64,000 nucleotides of DNA. Source: Lachnospiraceae bacterium (lineage in GTDB: Bacteria; Bacillota; Clostridia; Lachnospirales; Lachnospiraceae). The DNA lies in assembly GCA_900771195.1 (NCBI GenBank), contig CAAGMZ010000020.1:96570-160569 (forward strand), given 5' to 3'. The notes under the pieces were generated by a model, which had not been told where the DNA came from, did not search any database, and saw only the letters and a list, made by a program, of their open reading frames with translations. Both the position numbers and the translations under genes were made by a program. This document shows, piece by piece, positions 9,694 to 18,948 of this stretch. The first letter of the stretch is position 1; every line of letters starts with the position of its first letter.

Positions 9694-10509
9694 TTATCTT
9701 GCATTGCTGCTGTAACTGTTATATATCTTAATCTCAACACGCCTGTTCTGTGACCTGCCCTCTGCCGTATCATTGGAGGCGATTGGTGCATACTCACCCC
9801 GTCCGGCACTCTTAAGATTATCAGTTGACAATCCTTTTTCATTTACAAAAAATTCCCAGACAGAAAGAGCTCTGTATGCGGACAATACCATGTTACTTGT
9901 ATAAATTCCGGAATTAATCGGAACATTGTCCGTATGTCCTTCTATCTCTATCAGATTTCCCTCATAGGTCTTAAGCACATCCGCCACATTGGAAAGCATC
10001 GCCCTGGCATCTTCGGTAAGTTCGGCCGAACCCGAAGCAAAAAGCAGCGAACCCTTCATGTTCAGGCTCACATAGCTCTGCGTTACCTGAACCTCCACCT
10101 CAGATACAAGTCCCTTATCCTGAAGTATCTGTTCAATCTTGTCACCCATCTGCTCCGACTCTTCCATCTGCTGTTTCTCAAATTCCAGGAGTGCTTCATT
10201 CTTCTCGTTCTCATTGTCAACGCTATCCTGCCCAAGCCCCATCTGAGAATAATACTCTCTCAGTTCATTGAGCTGGCTGGTACCGCTTGCAATAAGCTTG
10301 CCGTCCTGAACCCCCATTCCGCTTGATGAATCCAAAACACTGTAGCTTGATGAAAACGATGCTACAAGCTGCTCCCACTTATCCGCATCCACCGTTGACA
10401 TGGCGAAAAGCAGAACGAAAAAGCACATAAGCAGGTTCATAAGATCAGAAAAAGTTGACATCCAGGCATCCGTTCTCGGCGGTGCCTCCTCATTTTTCCT
10501 TCTTGCCAT
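9694..10509 (-). CDS. motB: MotB stator protein
   Basis: Ion-channel partner of MotA that anchors the stator to peptidoglycan. 271 residues: a short basic N-terminus, one membrane helix with the ion-binding aspartate D22 in FSDLMNLLMCFF, a charged coiled-coil-like linker (Glu/Lys rich, residues ~95-130), and an OmpA-like domain with IEGHTDNVPI and SAYRALSVWEFF. Start overlaps the motA stop by one base (TAATG), so translation is coupled. Whether protons or sodium drive it cannot be told from the sequence. Confidence 0.97.
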   Translation of the reverse strand: MARRKNEEAPPRTDAWMSTFSDLMNLLMCFFVLLFAMSTVDADKWEQLVASFSSSYSVLDSSSGMGVQDGKLIASGTSQLNELREYYSQMGLGQDSVDNENEKNEALLEFEKQQMEESEQMGDKIEQILQDKGLVSEVEVQVTQSYVSLNMKGSLLFASGSAELTEDARAMLSNVADVLKTYEGNLIEIEGHTDNVPINSGIYTSNMVLSAYRALSVWEFFVNEKGLSTDNLKSAGRGEYAPIASNDTAEGRSQNRRVEIKIYNSYSSNAR

Positions 10510-11318
10510 TAAGCCTGCTCACCTCCGCCGGCTGTCTCTTCGTCCCCGTTGTCATTAGACCTTTCTTTGGGTGCAAGGAACGACTTAAGCTTTTCTTCTA
10601 TAACTCTGGGGTTCTCTCCTGCCTGAATAGACAGAAGTCCCTCAATCATAACTTCTTTAATTGCTATTTCTTCACTGTTGTTGGTACGAAGCTTATTGGC
10701 AACAGGAGTAGCTATCCAGTTGGCAAGCAGTGAACCGTATAACGTGGTTATAAGGGCAACACTCATATTGGGGCCAACCGAAGACACATCCTCCAGATGC
10801 TTAAGCATATTGATAAGACCGATAAGAGTACCAACCATTCCCCATGCAGGACCCATTGCAGCCAGATTATCCCATACTGCCGTAACCTTCTTATGTCTCT
10901 GTTCTATACATGAAAGCTCAGTCTCAAGAATGGACCTCACAAGTTCAGGCTCCGTGGCATCTACTATGAGAAGAATTCCCTTCTTCATGAAAGGATCATC
11001 TATATCTGCTGCGGCTTCCTCAAGTGCCAGCAAGCCTTCCTTACGCGCAACGTTGGAAAGCTCTATTATCTTCTTAATAACCTCCTGCTGATTGGTCTTG
11101 CTCTCCTTGATTGCAAGCAAAAAACCCTTCAGACCGTTCACAAAGTCCTTAAGCTTGTTAGCCATAAGTACTGAACCGAATGTACCACCGATAGTAATCA
11201 GTGCCGACTGTCCGTGAAGAAAATTCCCCAGTGCCGCAGGTCCGTCATCGCCTGACATGATGCCGAAAAGCACAAGGCCGATACACAAAACCATACCTAT
11301 TATTGTAGCAAAATCCAT
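10509..11318 (-). CDS. motA: MotA stator protein
   Basis: Forms the ion-conducting stator with MotB and generates torque on FliG. 269 residues with four hydrophobic segments, the MotA/ExbB signature around PAWGMVGTLIGLINML (conserved Pro), and a cytoplasmic loop with charged residues after the second segment. The Gln/Gly-rich C-terminus overlaps motB by one base. Lies downstream of flbD. Confidence 0.97.
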   Translation of the reverse strand: MDFATIIGMVLCIGLVLFGIMSGDDGPAALGNFLHGQSALITIGGTFGSVLMANKLKDFVNGLKGFLLAIKESKTNQQEVIKKIIELSNVARKEGLLALEEAAADIDDPFMKKGILLIVDATEPELVRSILETELSCIEQRHKKVTAVWDNLAAMGPAWGMVGTLIGLINMLKHLEDVSSVGPNMSVALITTLYGSLLANWIATPVANKLRTNNSEEIAIKEVMIEGLLSIQAGENPRVIEEKLKSFLAPKERSNDNGDEETAGGGEQA

Positions 11319-11358
11319 TATATGTACCTTCTATCCATAAAATAGTAAACCCAACTCA

Positions 11359-11559
11359 TCATTCTGTCTTCAAAGAATCGACAAAAACAGACCTTCTATA
11401 TAATAATACTAAATTTTTTACCTCTTGTCTACTTTCTTTTACAATTAATTTCCGGCCCGTCGTCAATGTAATTACCGTGTCCGGCGTGGACTCGACTATC
11501 TCAATAAGGTCCGGATTCACAGAGAATTCTTTACCGTTTAATTTAGTCAGTTCAATCAT
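11359..11559 (-). CDS. flbD: FlbD/SwrD family flagellar protein
   Basis: 66-residue protein of the FlbD (SwrD in Bacillus) family, which supports stator torque. Family features seen: MIELTKLNGKEFSVNPDLIE at the start, then PDTVITLTTGRKLIVKES and a basic tail. Located, as usual, between flgE and motA. CAGGAGAA ribosome site nine bases before ATG. Confidence 0.92.
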   Translation of the reverse strand: MIELTKLNGKEFSVNPDLIEIVESTPDTVITLTTGRKLIVKESRQEVKNLVLLYRRSVFVDSLKTE

Positions 11560-11615
11560 ACGCTATTTTCTCCTGATTTTCAATAAAAAAACCCTTTATG
11601 ATACCTCACAGCAAA

Positions 11616-11648
11616 GTACCTGCCTGCGCAATCAGCGCCGGCAGGTAC
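11616..11648 (-). other. Strong RNA hairpin between flgE and flbD
   Basis: Inverted repeat with outer arms GTACCTGCC/GGCAGGTAC and inner arms GCGC/GCGC around a TGATT loop. It lacks an immediate T-tract, though TTTTTTT occurs about 20 bases further on in the transcription direction. It may be a partial terminator or an RNA processing/stability element at the 3' end of flgE. Confidence 0.6.
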
Positions 11649-11660
11649 ATATTATCCGGT

Positions 11661-12974
11661 TTATCTCTTGAGGTTGATAAGCTCCTCCAAAAGTGTATCG
11701 GAAACCGTTATGATACGGGAGTTTGCCTGATATCCTCTCTGGGTCGTTATCATATCTGTGAACTCTGCTGCCAGGTCCACATTGGACATTTCAAGCACTC
11801 CGGTAGCAAACGAGCCTCCGTCTTCCGTTACGTCCTTGCCGATTCCGTCAAATTCTCCCGAGTTAAGTGTCTGCTGAAAAAGGTTGTCTCCTATCTTCTC
11901 AAGTCCTGAAGGATTGACAAAAGAAGCAACCGCTATCTGTGCGATAACTCTCTGCTCTCCGTTATCGTACTTGGCAGCAATCTTTCCGTCCTTTCCTATA
12001 CTTACCTCTGACAGTGTTCCGACCGTACGTCCTGCGCCCAGTCCGTTAAGATCTCCTCTTGAAGTATCCAGTGACGTCTCCGTACCTCTGCAGGTAAGCT
12101 GTGAAACATCAAGATTGATATCACCGGGAAGTGCTTCAATTCCGATTGTTGATGTCTTGATAACTATCTTACCGCCTGTGGGCTCCTCAACACTACCGTC
12201 TGCCTCGTTAAAAGTAATCTTGGCATTAGTATCAATCATGCCCTTAAGCTGTGCATCCGTAAGCGTTACGGTATTTCCCGCACATGTAAGAAATCCCGCC
12301 GAAATGCCGTATTCATACTGGCTGTTCTGTGTAATCTGAAGTGTAAGCTGGTATTTGTATCCAAGGTTATCGTAAAATGATACATTCACGGCTCTTGTAC
12401 CGCCTGTTGCCGAGAAGCTGTCATCTTCCTTGTTGATGTTGCCTGAAAGCACTGCATCTGTTGTTGCTCTGGGTGATGCATAATTATTCTCAGGGGAATA
12501 AAGGCAGATTTTCTGAACGTTGTCAACCTGCACAGTGCCCTCCTCGTCAGCACCCCATCCCATAACAGGAAAACCTTGTGACGAAACAAGAGTTCCCGAA
12601 TCATCGATTGCAAAATTACCTGCTTTGGTGAAAAAATTGTTTCCGGCATTGCTTACGATAAAGAATGAATCTCCGTTAATCATAAGGTCAAACGGCTTGT
12701 TGGTGGTCTGATAACCACCGGTCTCATTTACTTTGGTGCTTATTGCCGATACGGTCGAACCAAGACCTATCTGCTTGGCATTGGTACCGCCCGCCCCGGT
12801 ATCCTCATTGGAACCGGTTGCACTCTGTGTCGTCTGGTACAAAACATCGCTGAATGTCACCTGCTGTGACTTATAACCTACTGTATTGACGTTGGCAATA
12901 TTATTACCTATTACGTCCATCTTGGTCTGATGTGTTCTGAGTCCTGCCACACCAGAATAAAGTGATCTCATCAT
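11661..12974 (-). CDS. flgE: FlgE, flagellar hook protein
   Basis: Builds the hook outside the cell. 437 residues with the conserved N-terminal heptad segment (MRSLYSGVAGLRTHQ, MDVIGNNIANVNTVGYK) and C-terminal D0 segment (VDLAAEFTDMITTQRGYQAN). The central region is variable as expected. Two tandem ATGs occur at the start; GAGGAGG precedes them. The gene is flanked on both sides by predicted RNA hairpins (13018-13049 and 11616-11648). Confidence 0.97.
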   Translation of the reverse strand: MMRSLYSGVAGLRTHQTKMDVIGNNIANVNTVGYKSQQVTFSDVLYQTTQSATGSNEDTGAGGTNAKQIGLGSTVSAISTKVNETGGYQTTNKPFDLMINGDSFFIVSNAGNNFFTKAGNFAIDDSGTLVSSQGFPVMGWGADEEGTVQVDNVQKICLYSPENNYASPRATTDAVLSGNINKEDDSFSATGGTRAVNVSFYDNLGYKYQLTLQITQNSQYEYGISAGFLTCAGNTVTLTDAQLKGMIDTNAKITFNEADGSVEEPTGGKIVIKTSTIGIEALPGDINLDVSQLTCRGTETSLDTSRGDLNGLGAGRTVGTLSEVSIGKDGKIAAKYDNGEQRVIAQIAVASFVNPSGLEKIGDNLFQQTLNSGEFDGIGKDVTEDGGSFATGVLEMSNVDLAAEFTDMITTQRGYQANSRIITVSDTLLEELINLKR

Positions 12975-13017
12975 AATTGAATGACCTCCTCTAATCCATT
13001 ATCCTGATTGAGCTGTT

Positions 13018-13049
13018 CGTAAGCCTCATCTGTCAGTCAGAGGCTTTCG
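13018..13049 (-). other. RNA hairpin upstream of flgE
   Basis: Arms CGTAAGCCTC and GAGGCTTTCG pair over ten positions with one mismatch around a 12-base loop. No T-tract follows. It lies in the 95-base gap between the TIGR02530-type gene and flgE, where no promoter of SigA type is obvious. Confidence 0.5.
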
Positions 13050-13069
13050 TTCTCCCGAAGGTCCGAACC

Positions 13070-13480
13070 TTATACAAGAACCGCTCCATCAATATTGGTA
13101 TATATGTTTTCTTCTTCGTTGCTTTTTTCCATTGCGGTAATCACGGTATTGCTGCGTGTATTCACGATAAACGCGTAATCATCCATCAGTACAAGGGATT
13201 CTTTTATTCCTTTGTCGCCGGAAAGTCTGGCGCCTTTGTTAAGTCTGTCAAGCTGTTCCTTGGTCAGATCAATATTTCTGTCTGAAAGACGCTGTGCGGC
13301 ATGCTTGGAAAATTTCAATACAGCTTCACTGTTCTGCCTCTCCTGAACTTTATCCTTAAGTATCTCGCTAAAAGGAATCTCCGCTGTTCTGATATCCGCT
13401 CCTGAAGCTTCATGATTCAGATACCGTTCCGTAACCTGCTCAATGGAAGTAAAGTGGGTGCTTTTGATATCCATATCCAT
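13070..13480 (-). CDS. TIGR02530-type flagellar operon protein
   Basis: 136-residue soluble protein of the family found between flgD and flgE in many Firmicutes; biochemical role not established as far as I know. The conserved core is visible: FSKHAAQRLSDRNI, then LDRLNKGARLSGDKGIKESL, VNTRSNTVITAM and the near-terminal TNIDGAVL. The start is either ATG at 13480 or ATG two codons later, which has better spacing from AGGCAGGG. Could influence hook-length or flgD/flgE assembly by context only. Confidence 0.85.
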   Translation of the reverse strand: MDMDIKSTHFTSIEQVTERYLNHEASGADIRTAEIPFSEILKDKVQERQNSEAVLKFSKHAAQRLSDRNIDLTKEQLDRLNKGARLSGDKGIKESLVLMDDYAFIVNTRSNTVITAMEKSNEEENIYTNIDGAVLV

Positions 13481-13493
13481 CCCTGCCTTTTCA

Positions 13494-13967
13494 TCAGCCT
13501 TTCTTTTCCTCGTTCACGCCATCCATGATCTGCCTGTAGTAGTCCTCATCAACCACAGCATAAAGCTTATCAAGATTGTAAAGATTTTCTTCAATCGAAA
13601 GATAAGTACCGTCATCTTTTTTCTCGATGCTCTGCACGATTCCCGTTACATAATTCACTTCACCGGTAACATCATCAGATGCAGCTATAATCACCCTCTT
13701 GCCAACAAGGTCTACCGCCTTCTGGTCATTTACCGAGTCGTTAACCTCCTGCAATCCTTCAATCTGCGAGAACGATGCCATCTGTGTTACCCATTCGGTA
13801 TTGGATGACGGTTCAAGCGGATCCTGATACTGCATCTCGGCAACCAGAATTTTGAGAAATGCATCCTTATCCAGTGAATCATTGCCTTTTTTGTTGGTGT
13901 CAAGATTAGTGTCCCTGGTATAGCTTGTAACGACTTTTCCATCGATTACCTGTGCTGAAACTGCCAT
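13494..13967 (-). CDS. flgD: FlgD, hook-cap assembly protein
   Basis: Scaffold that caps the growing hook. 157 residues, the short Firmicute form. The conserved N-terminal block LDKDAFLKILVAEMQYQDPLEP and the following NTEWVTQMASFSQIEGLQ motif (quoted in parts) are clear; the C-terminal part carries GKRVIIA and SIEENLYNLDKLYAV beta-rich sequence. GAAAGGAGG ribosome site. Follows fliK. Confidence 0.95.
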   Translation of the reverse strand: MAVSAQVIDGKVVTSYTRDTNLDTNKKGNDSLDKDAFLKILVAEMQYQDPLEPSSNTEWVTQMASFSQIEGLQEVNDSVNDQKAVDLVGKRVIIAASDDVTGEVNYVTGIVQSIEKKDDGTYLSIEENLYNLDKLYAVVDEDYYRQIMDGVNEEKKG

Positions 13968-13979
13968 TTTTCCTCCTTT

Positions 13980-15392
13980 CTACGCTGTGTAACTAACGCT
14001 GTTTCCATTAATTTTCATTATCGTTTTCTCAGTGTCTCCGGTTATATCCTCCTCAGATAAACCAAGCTCTGCATCTGTTCTGAAGCGTCTTCTTCCCGCA
14101 TGCTGTCTCCGGTCATCATCACTTCTGTTCTGCATACCGTCATTCATGTCAAATCCGTGACCTGCAACCGTCACCTGAACTTCCTGAATCTTCAGTCCCT
14201 GATTGTTAAGTGCATCCTTAAGCTGAAAAATCTGGCTCTCTACGGCTGCTCTTACCGCCTCATTCTGTGTAACTATCGAGGCTGTGAGAATACCTTCTTT
14301 GGACGCTGTCACTGTCAGATTAACCTTTCCGAGATGCTCCGGTGTTAACTGGATTTCCATGGATGTTATTTCTTCCGAAGCATTCACCCTTACAGCCTCC
14401 AGAATCTGGCTGATTACATCTGTTCCGCCGACATTTCCGTTACTGTCGAATGACGTTTCGCCTATGCTCTCCGTTACATTTCCGGTAAGATTCTCCACAA
14501 TGCTCTGAGCTGCATTCTGTGCGGTATGCTCTGTGTCATTCTGCCGTCCGCCTTCGCTGTCTGCGGACTGACCTGAATTTTGCGGTGTCTGTTCGATATT
14601 GCCTACAGTCTTCGTCTCAACAGTTTCATTAGTACTGCTTTCAAAAGTGACTTCGACTTCATGTCCTGTAGCTTCATCCTTCACAACTACCGTTGTGACC
14701 TCTGTTGCCGGATTATCCGAAGCATCAGTCTTCGTGTCATCTTTTTCCTGTAACTGAGGGCTTTCCGCATCCGGCATCCCGGCAGTTACATCATTTTCAG
14801 AATACATGGCCATTAATTTCGTAAAATCTTCAGGCACCATTTCAAGTTCTGACGCATAACTGCTTACAATTTCGAAAACCATCCCTGTAAGCTTTGAAAG
14901 CTTCTGTCCAAGCTCCGGGTCCGTTACGATTGCCGTCACATCCGTCCCGTTCACATCGGCAATAAGAACTGCCATGTTCTGCGGCATCACTATGTCTGCA
15001 ACAGTAAATCCAAGCTCAGAAAGCTTTTCGGAAAGCTCATCTTCCGATATTCCGAGTTCATCTGCAACAGCACTTAAAATCTCGCTCACAGCCCCTGCTG
15101 CTTTCTTCATGTCAGGTTCCGCTGTTTCTGTGACTTTAACCCGCTCTGTATCGGGCCTTATTATCTGCTTTACATCATTTTTCTTATCGGGCTTTACAGA
15201 ATTTCTCAAAGAATGTCCGATGTCTGATGTGCCGCCAAATTCGGGAATCATTTCTTCTGATGTCTTTCGCTCCATTATGATGCCAAAGCTGTCACTTTTT
15301 CCGGTCGTCTGAGAACAGGTAATCTGCTGTGCGTTCTTTCCCGCTATGACAAGCGCCATGTCCGAAGCAGATGATACATTTCCTGTTTTCAT
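13980..15392 (-). CDS. fliK: FliK, hook-length control protein
   Basis: Secreted ruler that measures hook length and triggers the FlhB switch. About 470 residues: a long, polar, poorly conserved Ser/Thr/Glu-rich N-terminal and central region, and a C-terminal Flg_hook domain with MEIQLTPEHLGKVNLTV and AAVESQIFQLKDALNNQGL. I place the start at MKTGNVSS (15392), nine codons inside the longest ORF, because AAAGGAGG precedes it at the right spacing. Confidence 0.92.
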   Translation of the reverse strand: MKTGNVSSASDMALVIAGKNAQQITCSQTTGKSDSFGIIMERKTSEEMIPEFGGTSDIGHSLRNSVKPDKKNDVKQIIRPDTERVKVTETAEPDMKKAAGAVSEILSAVADELGISEDELSEKLSELGFTVADIVMPQNMAVLIADVNGTDVTAIVTDPELGQKLSKLTGMVFEIVSSYASELEMVPEDFTKLMAMYSENDVTAGMPDAESPQLQEKDDTKTDASDNPATEVTTVVVKDEATGHEVEVTFESSTNETVETKTVGNIEQTPQNSGQSADSEGGRQNDTEHTAQNAAQSIVENLTGNVTESIGETSFDSNGNVGGTDVISQILEAVRVNASEEITSMEIQLTPEHLGKVNLTVTASKEGILTASIVTQNEAVRAAVESQIFQLKDALNNQGLKIQEVQVTVAGHGFDMNDGMQNRSDDDRRQHAGRRRFRTDAELGLSEEDITGDTEKTIMKINGNSVSYTA

Positions 15393-15445
15393 CCTTTTCC
15401 TCCTTTCTTCTGGAATCATGTATTGCCGGAATATCCGGCAGAATA

Positions 15446-16273
15446 TCAGTTCCCGGTTGATGAACTGTTATTCGCATTGGGATTATTGTTATATCCGTCT
15501 GTAGGGTATATAAGAAGCGTAAGCTTTGCTGCAATCGTGCTGTCCATAGCCGCAAGTATGGCACCTGAATCAGCAGCCTTCATGCATGTCAGGATATTGG
15601 CAACCTTTTCAAGATCACCTGTCATTCCCTCAAGGATATTCGCCGCTTCAGCGGGCTTCATTGAAGAGTATGTCTTTGCCAGATCCTCTATAACCTGGTC
15701 CATCTGCTGCTGTTCAATCACCTGACGATAAATCTCTGCCGCATTGTCCGGATCCATCTGCTCATACCACTCCTTATATTCTTGTATATCGGGTGCATTG
15801 TCCGTATAGACAACCTCTTGATCGAACTTTTTTTTCAATTGTTCAAAATAAACCTGATTATCCTCATAGGACTTAAGCCTGTCACGCTCTGCCGTAAGTG
15901 TTCTTATCTGTTCGGCACTGTCATCAAGGTTGGTCTTATAGGTGCCCAGTTCGTTCTCAAGCTCATTTATTCTGTTAATTGCCTCCTGAAGCGTTGTGTA
16001 TGTATCTCCGCTGTTGGATATGACTTCGTCTCCGGCATTTGACGGAAGTATTTTGTTAAGAACAGGCACATCCTTTAACACAGGATACATGACCGAGCTT
16101 CCGAAGCCGCCCACATCAAGCTTTATCAGAAGAGCAAATATGGCAATCCATATGAGCACGATAAAAACAGCAATGAGGCTGGTCATCATTTTGCCCTTCC
16201 TGCCTTTTCTGCCCTCCCCGTCGTCTATATCATCATAGTCTTTTGAGACCTTCAAATCTTCATTCTCAGCCAT
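15446..16273 (-). CDS. YlxF/MotE-like membrane protein with MgtE-N-type domain
   Basis: 275 residues. One membrane helix (residues ~29-51) follows a charged N-terminus, then a coiled-coil segment (INELENELGTYKTNL onward, residues ~95-160), then helical repeats with YSSMKPAEAANILEGM and MKAADSGAILAAM that match the MgtE N-terminal domain type seen in YlxF and MotE. The tail is Asn/Ser rich. It occupies the position of Bacillus ylxF (between fliJ and fliK). MotE proteins act as chaperones for MotB elsewhere; that role here is inference. Confidence 0.8.
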   Translation of the reverse strand: MAENEDLKVSKDYDDIDDGEGRKGRKGKMMTSLIAVFIVLIWIAIFALLIKLDVGGFGSSVMYPVLKDVPVLNKILPSNAGDEVISNSGDTYTTLQEAINRINELENELGTYKTNLDDSAEQIRTLTAERDRLKSYEDNQVYFEQLKKKFDQEVVYTDNAPDIQEYKEWYEQMDPDNAAEIYRQVIEQQQMDQVIEDLAKTYSSMKPAEAANILEGMTGDLEKVANILTCMKAADSGAILAAMDSTIAAKLTLLIYPTDGYNNNPNANNSSSTGN

Positions 16274-16296
16274 TTATCTGCTCCTTTCAACTCATG

Positions 16297-16749
16297 TTAT
16301 TTATCGCTGCCGCCCGCTCCGTATTTGTAACTTACCAGCTCGTCTATCTCTTTCTTTTCCTGTGCGCTCAGTTCTTCCAGAAATCCTTCAAATGCCTTTT
16401 CACGCAGTTTCTCATGCGTCTTTCTCTCTTTCATAACTTCGCTCAGTCTGGACTTGGCTGCCTCCAGGTTCTTCTCGGCAACCCTGACCTTGACCAGCTG
16501 GTCTTTAATAAGCTCTTTTTGATAATTAATGGCATTTCTGGCATCCATCAGTTCTCTGACATTAAGGCTCCCCTGCGCCTTTTTTCTGTATGAATCCTCA
16601 AGCCGTTTTTTGCCTGCAAAAAGCTTTTCCAGACGGGCCTGCTCCTCGTTAAGCCTTGCCCTGCTGGAAGCATACAAAGCCTTGGCCTGTGATTCCATTT
16701 TGTATTTGATGTCGAGAATGTTCTGCATTCTGTATGAAAATTTAGCCAT
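16297..16749 (-). CDS. fliJ: FliJ, flagellar export chaperone
   Basis: Coiled-coil stalk protein that couples the FliI ATPase to the FlhA gate. 150 residues, almost wholly charged alpha-helical heptad sequence starting MAKFSYRMQNILDIKYKMES, the typical FliJ opening. Located next to fliI. Ribosome site GAGGAG. Confidence 0.93.
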   Translation of the reverse strand: MAKFSYRMQNILDIKYKMESQAKALYASSRARLNEEQARLEKLFAGKKRLEDSYRKKAQGSLNVRELMDARNAINYQKELIKDQLVKVRVAEKNLEAAKSRLSEVMKERKTHEKLREKAFEGFLEELSAQEKKEIDELVSYKYGAGGSDK

Positions 16750-16777
16750 TTAAAACTCCTCTGAATCATGTCTTTAG

Positions 16778-18115
16778 TTATGAGGCTTTATTTTCTCCGT
16801 TATCCGGTCCGGGTTCGTCAAAAATTTTTCTCATCTCTTCAATTTCTTCATCAAAGGACATTTTTGCGTATGTCTCCTGTGTGAGAAATTCGTTGACCTT
16901 GTCTATTTTGCTTATGGCATAATCAATGTCCTTATTGCTTCCGGCCTTATATGCCCCTATGTTAATGAGGTCTTCGGATTCGCTGTATGTAGCCATGACA
17001 TTCTTAAGCCGGCCTGCAAGCGCCTTCTGTTCCTTCGTAACAATTGAACTCATGCAACGCGATATGCTCTGAAGTACGTCAATGGCCGGATAGTGATTCT
17101 TATGGGCAAGCTTTCTTGAAAGCATAATATGACCGTCCAATATACTTCTTGCCGTATCAGTAATCGGCTCATTGAAATCATCGCCGTCCACAAGAACCGT
17201 GTAAAGTCCGGTAATGGAGCCTTTTCCGGCATTTCCCGCACGCTCAAGCAGCTTTGGCATCTCGCTGTACATGCTTGGCGGATATCCTCTGGTAACAGGA
17301 GGCTCCCCTGTGGCAAGTCCTATCTCGCGCTGTGCCATCGAAAAACGCGTGAGCGAATCCATCATAAGCAGCACGTCCCTGCCCTGATCCCTGAAATACT
17401 CGGCAATTGCAGTCGCCGTCATTGCAGCTTTTTTACGGATAAGCGCCGGCTTGTCCGAAGTAGCCACAACAACAACGCTTCTCTTCATTCCCTCTTCGCC
17501 AAGGTCCTTCTCTATAAATTCCCTGACCTCACGCCCGCGCTCTCCGATAAGCGCAATGACATTTATATCAGCTTTGGTATTTCTGGCAAACATACCCATC
17601 AGCGTACTTTTTCCCACTCCGCTTCCGGCAAAAATACCGATTCTCTGGCCCTTTCCAACCGTCATCAGCGCATCGACGGCTTTTACCCCAAGCGGAAGTA
17701 CCGTGTCAATTATGACACGTTTCATCGGGTCGGGAGCGCCTGCATCCACCGGATATTTCTCATAAGTCTGGATTTCGGAACCGTCAATCGGATTGCCGAG
17801 TCCGTCAACCGTCTTTCCCAAAAGTCCCTCTCCCACTTTTACGCAAAGCCTCTCGTCAGTGTTCTCGACTATGCAGCCGGGGCCTATTCCATCCACGCTT
17901 TCGAAAGGCATAAGGATTATTCTTTTTTCACGGAAACCTACGACTTCGGCGTTTATGTACCTGTCCGGAGCGTCCTTAAGAATAATATGACATACATCAT
18001 TAAGCCTGGCGTCAGGGCCTATGGACTCTATTGTAAGACCCACGACCTTGGACACCTTGCCCATTTTCTTGTAAAAAGATTTATTTAAAAGATCATAATA
18101 TTTTGCGGTATACAA
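16778..18115 (-). CDS. fliI: FliI, flagellum-specific ATPase
   Basis: Hexameric ATPase that energises export, homologous to F1 beta. P-loop GIFAGSGVGKSTLMG near residue 170, Walker B DVLLMMDSLTRFSMAQRE, and the export-ATPase signature PPSMYSEMPKLLERAG (in GYPPSMYSEMPKLLERAG). The start is uncertain: the longest form begins at GTG 18154 overlapping fliH with no ribosome site, whereas TTG at 18115 (giving MYTAKYYDLL) has GGGAG eight bases upstream and fits family N-termini better. Confidence 0.95.
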   Translation of the reverse strand: MYTAKYYDLLNKSFYKKMGKVSKVVGLTIESIGPDARLNDVCHIILKDAPDRYINAEVVGFREKRIILMPFESVDGIGPGCIVENTDERLCVKVGEGLLGKTVDGLGNPIDGSEIQTYEKYPVDAGAPDPMKRVIIDTVLPLGVKAVDALMTVGKGQRIGIFAGSGVGKSTLMGMFARNTKADINVIALIGERGREVREFIEKDLGEEGMKRSVVVVATSDKPALIRKKAAMTATAIAEYFRDQGRDVLLMMDSLTRFSMAQREIGLATGEPPVTRGYPPSMYSEMPKLLERAGNAGKGSITGLYTVLVDGDDFNEPITDTARSILDGHIMLSRKLAHKNHYPAIDVLQSISRCMSSIVTKEQKALAGRLKNVMATYSESEDLINIGAYKAGSNKDIDYAISKIDKVNEFLTQETYAKMSFDEEIEEMRKIFDEPGPDNGENKAS

Positions 18116-18144
18116 AAAACCAACTCCCAAAAGTAATGCCTGCC

Positions 18145-18948
18145 CTATCTGCACACAGAACTTATAAGTCTGATTTCCCTGATAAGGTTCTCAAGCTGAA
18201 TGTCCAGACTGCAGTCAAAGACTCCTGCGTCAGTCTCGATAATGCACTGATTCTTGGCAAGCTGCTGGTCCTTGACTATATCTATATTGATTTCTGATGA
18301 AGCAGCACCGTAAATCATATCCTTGTTGCTGACAAGAAATTTGTAATCCTCTTCAGAAACGCGTATGACAAATTCCCTGCTCATTTCACTGTTTCTGATT
18401 ACCCCGTTTACGAGAGTGACAATGATTTCACGCTGTTCCCCAAGCACCACGTTAAAGGCCTTCGCCATAACATCGGTTATAGTAGATACCAGTTCAGGCT
18501 CCAGTGCAGACTCCAACTCCTCATAATGTTTTATGAGCTTCTTTTCTTTTTCCGCATACTCATTCTCAAGGGCAGTAAGCCTGTCAGACAGAATTTTATC
18601 ATTGTCCGTCTCGGCCTGCCTGCAGCCCTCGTCATATCCGTTTTTTCTGGCCTGCTCCCTGATGTCCTCTGCTTCTTTTCTGGCTTCCTCAACGATAAGC
18701 GCTGCCGAAGCTTCTGCCTCCGCAACTGCATCGGGGCAATCCGTCTCCTGCTCCGGGTCTTTTACAAGCTGCTCGACAGTTGCCGCGTCAAGTCCGCATA
18801 TAAAACCGTCAGCATCCTCCTGCTCTGCACGCTGCCCAAATCCTTTTTTCTGTTGGGCAAGAATAGCGTCTACCATTTTATTGGAATCAATAACAAGCTT
18901 ATCATCGTCTTTTATAACTATATTGCTGCACTTAACAAGATTAGACAA
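18145..18948 (-). CDS. fliH: FliH-like export ATPase regulator
   Basis: Stator-like regulator of FliI and link to the C-ring. 267 residues: N-terminal variable part, a long Ala/Glu-rich helix with heptads (VAEAEASAALIVEEARKEAE in outline, residues ~80-150), and a C-terminal domain with VVLGEQREIIVTLV and FVIRVSEEDYKFL, as in FliH/YscL. Starts at TTG 18948, overlapping the end of fliG; GGAGGTGA lies nine bases upstream and supports the unusual start codon. Confidence 0.9.
   Translation of the reverse strand: MSNLVKCSNIVIKDDDKLVIDSNKMVDAILAQQKKGFGQRAEQEDADGFICGLDAATVEQLVKDPEQETDCPDAVAEAEASAALIVEEARKEAEDIREQARKNGYDEGCRQAETDNDKILSDRLTALENEYAEKEKKLIKHYEELESALEPELVSTITDVMAKAFNVVLGEQREIIVTLVNGVIRNSEMSREFVIRVSEEDYKFLVSNKDMIYGAASSEINIDIVKDQQLAKNQCIIETDAGVFDCSLDIQLENLIREIRLISSVCR

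Noticed and set aside
17129..18088. 319-codon plus-strand ORF inside fliI
   Set aside because: Antisense to the ATPase; His/Arg/Ser-rich shadow translation without recognisable domain.
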